Origin: Fibrobacteres bacterium CG2_30_45_31
GTDB taxonomy: Bacteria > Fibrobacterota > Fibrobacteria > Fibrobacterales > Fibrobacteraceae
Length of the DNA: 9,010 bases
Direction of reading: 5' to 3'
NCBI GenBank assembly: GCA_001873075.1
Contig: MNYL01000043.1
Location: 1-9,010 of the forward strand
Below the pieces are notes generated by a model that saw only the letters and a program-made list of their open reading frames with translations, did no database searches and was not told where the DNA came from. The position numbers and the translations under genes are program-made. This document shows, one piece after another, positions 5,671-9,010 of the stretch. The stretch's first letter is position 1. The number at the start of each line of letters is the position of its first letter.

Positions 5671-6588
5671 GAATTGCTCGGCCTCTGAACCATTATAATG
5701 GCGCTTTTTACCGCGCACCCAATATCCTGGCATCAATGTAATGCGATCATTCCCTTTATTCCAAGAGAATGAAGGTCCTAACATTATTTTGGTATAACTC
5801 AAAGACTCCTTGAGGTAGGTACCTGTAGAAGAACGTAAGTAACCTGTATTGTACTGATTGAGGTAAAAGGATAGCGCCCAATTTTCGTTGATAGGGAAAA
5901 ATCCGTACAAAATAAGTTCAAAAATGAAATCCCGGCTAAAAACGGGGATGTTGCGGGAATAGTCATAGCTTTTTCCTTCATATTCCGTACTGATATCCAC
6001 AAGGGTATAATGGAGTCCAAGCCCTAATAGACCACCCAAACCAAAACTGTAGTCTAAATCAAAACAGAAAGTAAAATTCTGCATATAATCAACGCGAGAA
6101 TCATCATACAGACTATTCGTTACATAGTCTGCATTCCAAGTATCCGCAATATTTCCCGTACCCGAAGAATCCACGAGTGTCATTTCCACATTCGAACCAA
6201 AATAAGTATAATTTTCGTATATAAAACGAAATTCTGCTTGCGGGTTAATCTGAAGCGGGCGAATTCCTAAGCCCATGGAGAAGCCTCCGTAAAAAGGAGA
6301 AACCTCCACATCTGCATTGAAACGGAGAAAAGAAGCACCTCGATCCAATGACTGTCCATACGGTAAATTAGACAAAGGTTCAATCCAGTTAAAAGAAAGC
6401 TCCCCCGTCGCTTGCGGAAGCCATGAACCCCAAACAAAGGGGGTATTCCCAGCTAAGGTCCAAGACAAATTGGGACCATACTTTAACCCTAAAAGACCAT
6501 TTTGATCGTATGTGGAAGACCAAGAGGTGTTCCACGCCGTGCAGAGAAGGAGTAAGAGTACCGAAATTTTTTTCTTAAGATTAGTCAT
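5605..6588 (-). CDS. Predicted outer-membrane beta-barrel protein
   Basis: The product has 327 residues. A signal peptide is clear (MTNLKKKISVLLLLLCTAW, cleavage near 25). No lipobox is seen: the Cys at 16 follows Leu. The mature part is rich in Tyr, Phe, Gly and Asn with alternating hydrophobic stretches such as FRFNADVEVSPFYGGFSMGL and FCFDLDYSFGLGGLLGLGLHY, which fits about ten or more transmembrane beta strands. A beta-signal-like strand, HLQYQGYFDF, ends at F318, followed by a nine-residue tail ending in Trp. Ligand and function cannot be told. Its 3' end overlaps the convergent gene by 66 bases. No SD is evident, but a TATAAT lies just upstream of the start. Divergent from the lipoprotein gene at 6672. 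Confidence 0.75.
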   Translation of the reverse strand: MTNLKKKISVLLLLLCTAWNTSWSSTYDQNGLLGLKYGPNLSWTLAGNTPFVWGSWLPQATGELSFNWIEPLSNLPYGQSLDRGASFLRFNADVEVSPFYGGFSMGLGIRPLQINPQAEFRFIYENYTYFGSNVEMTLVDSSGTGNIADTWNADYVTNSLYDDSRVDYMQNFTFCFDLDYSFGLGGLLGLGLHYTLVDISTEYEGKSYDYSRNIPVFSRDFIFELILYGFFPINENWALSFYLNQYNTGYLRSSTGTYLKESLSYTKIMLGPSFSWNKGNDRITLMPGYWVRGKKRHYNGSEAEQFLIHLQYQGYFDFPVKSHSEKW

Positions 6589-6600
6589 CAGATGTTAAAA

Positions 6601-6606
6601 ATTATA
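6601..6606 (-). promoter_or_regulatory. -10 element of the beta-barrel gene
   Basis: The minus strand reads TATAAT at 6606-6601, a perfect -10. The best -35 at 17 bases is only TTAATG (6629-6624). The predicted start (about 6594) would leave a leader of only six or so bases before ATG 6588, consistent with the lack of an SD. An upstream promoter giving a longer leader cannot be excluded. Confidence 0.35.
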
Positions 6607-6671
6607 AATAATTCACATAAATCCATTAAAAATTCTTATTTTGATCCCAGCATTACCCTTTAGGAGCGATT

Positions 6672-7100
6672 ATGCATGTTACTAGGTTAATTATGCTGGG
6701 TTTGGCAATACTCGCCATTTCAGCGTGCACAAGCAGACATACATCCGCAGTTCTAGTAGAACGTGGCGTGGAGCAATACGAACGCGAATACTTTGCCACG
6801 AAAGAAAGTATGGGCATTGAGAAGCGTCTCAAAGATATCTTTAGACAGGGTTACATTGAGGAAGGAATGACCCAGGAAATGGTGAATCTCCTCTGGGGAC
6901 CTCCGGATCGTGAATTGCAGGATGGCTATTTGTGGGAATACTACACCCGCGAAGGTCAGTTGATCACACGCCTCAAATGGAAAAAACCTGAACAGGCTCG
7001 TTTGGAAGGCTACGAAGAAGAACTCGTGCTTCAGTCTATTGAAGGCGACCGCTATGGTGGGTCCCCTCCGCCATCAGCCTCTATCCAATCCAACTACTAG
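6672..7100 (+). CDS. BamE/SmpA-like small lipoprotein
   Basis: The product has 142 residues. A type II signal peptide ends in the lipobox ISAC (16-19), so Cys19 should be lipidated; Thr at +2 does not signal inner-membrane retention by the E. coli rule. Residues about 61-95 carry the pattern IEEGMTQEMVNLLWGPPDR...YLWEY, the typical GMT-xxxV-xxLxGxPD-xxxWxY of the BamE/SmpA/OmlA fold. BamE is an accessory lipoprotein of the Bam machine that inserts outer-membrane barrels, but the same fold occurs in unrelated small lipoproteins, so Bam membership is only possible. The tail is Pro/Ser-rich. AGGAG (6662-6666) lies 5 bases before the ATG. The gene stands alone, divergent from the barrel gene and closed by its own terminator. 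Confidence 0.8.
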   Translation: MHVTRLIMLGLAILAISACTSRHTSAVLVERGVEQYEREYFATKESMGIEKRLKDIFRQGYIEEGMTQEMVNLLWGPPDRELQDGYLWEYYTREGQLITRLKWKKPEQARLEGYEEELVLQSIEGDRYGGSPPPSASIQSNY

Positions 7101-7127
7101 TCGTAAGCGGATCTCAAGACTCTTATG

Positions 7128-7158
7128 AAAGCATCGCCTTGCCTGGCGGTGCTTTTTT
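7128..7158 (+). terminator. Intrinsic terminator of the BamE-like gene
   Basis: AAAGCATCGCC (7128-7138) pairs with GGCGGTGCTTT (7145-7155) over 11 bp including one U-G, with a 6-base loop and a T-run at 7153-7158. It separates the lipoprotein gene from tpiA. Confidence 0.9.
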
Positions 7159-7209
7159 GCTAGATTATGGCCCAAACTTTGAAACGTAAACCTCTTGAAG
7201 GAGCCCTGA

Positions 7210-7971
7210 ATGCGTCAGTATATTATCGCTGGAAACTGGAAGATGAATAAGACTGTGAGTGAGAGCGTGACTCTCGCTCAAGGTATTGTTGCCGCAGTCA
7301 AAAATATTAAGAAGACCGAAGTCGTGATTGCACCGACTTTCCTTGCTGCAGCAAAAGTTGCTGACGTAGTGAAGGGAACCAACGTAAAGCTCGCTCTCCA
7401 GGACATTCACTGGAAGGATCAGGGAGCTTTCACGGGTAAAATTTCCGTGGACATGGCCAAAGAAATTGGTGCTGAATACATCATCATTGGTCACTCGGAA
7501 CAACGTCAGTATTTCCACGAAACAGAAGAGACCGTGAATCTTAAGGTGAAGAAGACCTTGAGTGCCGGTCTGAAGCCTATCATTTGCATTGGCGAGACTT
7601 TGGAACAGCGCAATGGCGGTCATTTGGAATCGGTTCTTCGCACACAAATTGTGGGCGCGTACAAAGACATTTCTGTTGAAGACGCTCTCAAGTCCGTTCT
7701 CGCTTACGAACCCGTCTGGGCGATTGGTACTGGCGTTGTGGCGACCGATGAACAAGCTCAAGATACCCAAGCTTTCGTGCGCTCCGTTGTTAAAGAAATC
7801 TACGGAGAAAAGGTTTCTGAAGCGCTTCGTATTCAGTACGGTGGATCTATGAAACCAGACAATGCCGCAGGTCTTTTAGCCCAAAAGGATATTGATGGGG
7901 GCCTCATTGGTGGTGCTGCCTTGAAACCAGATACATTCTTTGCTATCATTGCAGCCGCTGAAGCTCGCTAA
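7210..7971 (+). CDS. tpiA: Triosephosphate isomerase
   Basis: The product has 253 residues, the usual length. TpiA interconverts dihydroxyacetone phosphate and glyceraldehyde-3-phosphate in glycolysis and gluconeogenesis in the cytoplasm. Catalytic residues are in place: N9 and K11 in GNWKMN, H95 in GHSEQR, E167 in YEPVWAIGTG (166-175), with flexible loop 6 after it, and the phosphate-binding GGS (211-213) and GG (234-235). GHSEQR has Gln where most family members have Arg (GHSERR), and loop 6 reads GTGVVAT rather than the common GTGK; neither removes a catalytic residue. AAGGAG (7198-7203) is 6 bases before the ATG. secG starts 33 bases after the stop, suggesting one transcript. The start region lies after the preceding terminator, so a promoter should be near 7139-7166, but only a weak candidate is seen. 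Confidence 0.97.
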   Translation: MRQYIIAGNWKMNKTVSESVTLAQGIVAAVKNIKKTEVVIAPTFLAAAKVADVVKGTNVKLALQDIHWKDQGAFTGKISVDMAKEIGAEYIIIGHSEQRQYFHETEETVNLKVKKTLSAGLKPIICIGETLEQRNGGHLESVLRTQIVGAYKDISVEDALKSVLAYEPVWAIGTGVVATDEQAQDTQAFVRSVVKEIYGEKVSEALRIQYGGSMKPDNAAGLLAQKDIDGGLIGGAALKPDTFFAIIAAAEAR

Positions 7972-8004
7972 TTAAACAAAGAAATAGCGTTTAAGGAAAT
8001 TAAA

Positions 8005-8388
8005 ATGTCGACACTTTTTTGGATCGGAATCGCTTTACATATCTTCCTCTGTTTGTTCTTAATGTTGCTCGTGCTCATTCAGAATGATAAGATGGGAGGC
8101 CTCGCAGGTTTAGGTGGCATGACATCTCAATCTGCATTTTCCACCGCTGGAGCAGCGACATTTATTCAGAAGTTGACTCGCAGTGTGGCGATTGTCTTTT
8201 TTGTAGTGGTTCTCGCGTTGGGTGTTATTGCATCCAAGCAAGATAGAACCGCCACGACTTCTATACTTAAACAATCTGCTCAAGAAAATTCAGCAAGCAA
8301 CGCAGTCATTCCGCAATTACCTACAGCGGCCCCTGCAGTTCCTGCTGAAAATTCTCAAGAAAATCCCTTGACGGTGCCCGCGCAATAG
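8005..8388 (+). CDS. secG: Preprotein translocase subunit SecG
   Basis: The product has 127 residues. SecG is the small accessory membrane subunit of the SecYEG channel and supports SecA-driven export. Two membrane spans are visible (about 4-25 and 59-77) joined by the Gly-rich conserved loop LIQNDKMGGLAGLGGMTSQS (24-43) and the FSTAGAATFIQKLTR segment (45-59). A C-terminal tail of about 48 residues is Ala/Pro/Gln/Asn-rich and low in complexity, longer than in short SecG proteins; such tails occur in other phyla. AAGG (7993-7996) precedes the ATG. It is probably cotranscribed with tpiA, an arrangement (tpiA-secG) found in many bacteria, and possibly with the tRNA that begins 32 bases after the stop. 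Confidence 0.93.
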   Translation: MSTLFWIGIALHIFLCLFLMLLVLIQNDKMGGLAGLGGMTSQSAFSTAGAATFIQKLTRSVAIVFFVVVLALGVIASKQDRTATTSILKQSAQENSASNAVIPQLPTAAPAVPAENSQENPLTVPAQ

Positions 8389-8420
8389 TTTACATTTGCG
8401 CCCGTATTTGAGATTACCAC

Positions 8421-8503
8421 GCGGTCGTGGTGGAATGGTAGACACGCTAGCTTGAGGTGCTAGTGGGAGCAATCTCATGACAGTTCAAGTCTGTCCGACC
8501 GCA
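8421..8503 (+). tRNA. tRNA-Leu (anticodon GAG)
   Basis: An 83-base class II tRNA. The acceptor stem is GCGGTCG (8421-8427) with CGACCGC (8496-8502) and discriminator A8503. The D stem is GTG/CAC (8430-8432, 8443-8445). The anticodon stem is CTAGC/GCTAG (8447-8451, 8459-8463) with loop TTGAGGT, giving anticodon GAG at 8454-8456, which reads CUC and CUU. The variable arm is long (about 8464-8478, GAG/CTC stem). The T arm is GACAG-TTCAAGT-CTGTC (8479-8495). The 3' CCA is not encoded. The long variable arm and A73 fit leucine identity. Confidence 0.97.
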
Positions 8504-8511
8504 TGAAATTC

Positions 8512-8549
8512 AAAAGAGAACCTTGGATAACTTCCGGGGTTCTTTTTTT
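8512..8549 (+). terminator. Intrinsic terminator after tRNA-Leu
   Basis: AAAAGAGAACC (8512-8522) pairs with GGTTCTTTTTT (8538-8548) with one G-U. The top can form a further small GGA/TCC stem, and a 7-T run (8543-8549) closes it. It ends the tpiA-secG-tRNA unit. Confidence 0.85.
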
Positions 8550-8552
8550 ATT

Positions 8553-8568
8553 GGCATTTAGAAATGCC
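8553..8568. repeat. Inverted repeat upstream of tgt
   Basis: GGCATTT (8553-8559) and AAATGCC (8562-8568) are exact inverted arms with a 2-base spacer. TTGGCA (8551-8556), a good -35, overlaps the left arm, and TATATC (8572-8577) is a possible -10 but at only 15 bases. The repeat may be an operator over a tgt promoter. The two-base spacer is too short for an RNA hairpin unless pairs open. Confidence 0.35.
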
Positions 8569-8597
8569 CCTTATATCCCTTTAACTATTTTTGGCCC

Positions 8598-9010
8598 ATG
8601 AATCGTTTCGAATTGCTCAAGACCTCCGCTAAATCAAAAGCTCGCCTCGGCAAAATCACCACAGATCACGGTATCATTACGACACCGATCTTTATGCCTG
8701 TGGGAACCGCCGCCAGCGTGAAAGGGGTAACCCCCAGAGATCTCCACGAAATGAAAGCGGAAATCATTCTCGCCAATACCTATCACCTCTATCTTCGTCC
8801 AGGCACCCCTTTGATAGCAAAGGCCGGTGGCGTTCACAAGTTTATGGGATGGGATGGTCCCATGCTTACCGATAGCGGTGGATTCCAAGTGTGGAGCCTC
8901 AAGGAACTTCGCAAAATCAAGCCTGAAGGCGTGGAGTTTCGCAGTCATCTCGACGGTTCCAAACATTTCTTTTCACCCGCAAGCGTGATGAAAGCCCAGC
9001 GCGATATTGG
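8598..9010 (+). CDS. tgt: tRNA-guanine transglycosylase, 5' part (cut by window end)
   Basis: 137 codons are visible with no stop; full bacterial Tgt proteins have about 370-430 residues, so about a third is present. Tgt swaps guanine 34 of GUN-anticodon tRNAs (Asp, Asn, His, Tyr) for preQ1 in queuosine synthesis. The typical N-terminus is seen: RFELLKTSAKSKARLGKITT, then TPIFMPVGTAASVKGVTPRDL, ANTYHLYLRPG, and the active-site TDSGGFQVWSL with the conserved Asp at about 91. Later come LDGSKHFFSP and the start of the MxxQxDIG motif. The usual form is GGFQVFSL; Trp replaces Phe here. No SD is visible before ATG 8598 (the bases there are TTTTTGGCCC), but the next Met, residue 33, is inside the conserved domain, so this start is preferred. 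No preQ1 riboswitch is seen upstream. Confidence 0.95.
   Translation, partial: MNRFELLKTSAKSKARLGKITTDHGIITTPIFMPVGTAASVKGVTPRDLHEMKAEIILANTYHLYLRPGTPLIAKAGGVHKFMGWDGPMLTDSGGFQVWSLKELRKIKPEGVEFRSHLDGSKHFFSPASVMKAQRDI

Noticed and set aside
7139..7166. tpiA promoter TTGCCT-N16-TAGATT
   Set aside because: It overlaps the terminator stem and each box matches only four of six bases; too weak to annotate.
7165..7770. Long open frame on the minus strand
   Set aside because: It lies almost wholly antisense to tpiA, whose product is unmistakable; its own translation has no family features.
8550..8597. preQ1 riboswitch before tgt
   Set aside because: The 48 bases between terminator and ATG lack the preQ1 core and show only the inverted repeat.
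8634..8966. Minus-strand open frame at the window end
   Set aside because: It is antisense to the conserved N-terminal part of tgt.

Overview
This is an ordinary bacterial chromosomal segment dominated by housekeeping genes. It probably comes from Fibrobacterota (Fibrobacter or a relative). The best clue is a LexA-type box, TGCAC-TAGT-GTGCA, over the recA promoter: the TGCNC-N4-GTGCA motif is, from memory, the one reported for Fibrobacter succinogenes LexA. Exported beta-rich proteins, a DUF5683-type protein and sigma70-like promoters point to a Gram-negative (diderm) cell. The assignment is inference. I see no mobile element, CRISPR array, phage gene or toxin system.

Layout. The first 200 bases hold an SRP RNA gene (ffs, about 101-195) with its own promoter and a T-run terminator. 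It is followed on + by a histidine phosphatase resembling alpha-ribazole phosphatase (CobC, best start 244). That gene meets a minus-strand DUF5683-type envelope protein stop codon to stop codon (852/853). Divergent from the latter are cinA (2015-3286) and then recA (3325-4431), whose LexA box sits over the last codons of cinA. A stretch of 486 bases after recA has no convincing gene but much RNA or DNA structure: a 25-base-arm stem with an oligo-T tail, a perfect 22-bp palindrome, and several hairpins. Next comes an exported LolA/LolB-like protein (4918-5670), overlapped tail to tail by a minus-strand predicted outer-membrane beta-barrel (5605-6588). Divergent from that is a small BamE-like lipoprotein with a clear terminator. 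Last come tpiA and secG (apparent operon), a tRNA-Leu(GAG), a terminator, and the 5' part of tgt, cut by the window end.

How the genes fit together. Several products serve protein export and the envelope: SRP RNA (targeting), SecG (translocon), two exported proteins, a BamE-like lipoprotein, a barrel and a DUF5683-type protein. RecA is under apparent SOS control. CinA (nicotinamide nucleotide recycling or clean-up), TpiA (glycolysis), tRNA-Leu and Tgt (queuosine in tRNA) are core metabolism and translation. The items most worth a second look are non-coding: the SRP RNA hidden under an open frame, its short apical hairpin, the LexA box inside the cinA 3' end, and the structured recA-downstream region.
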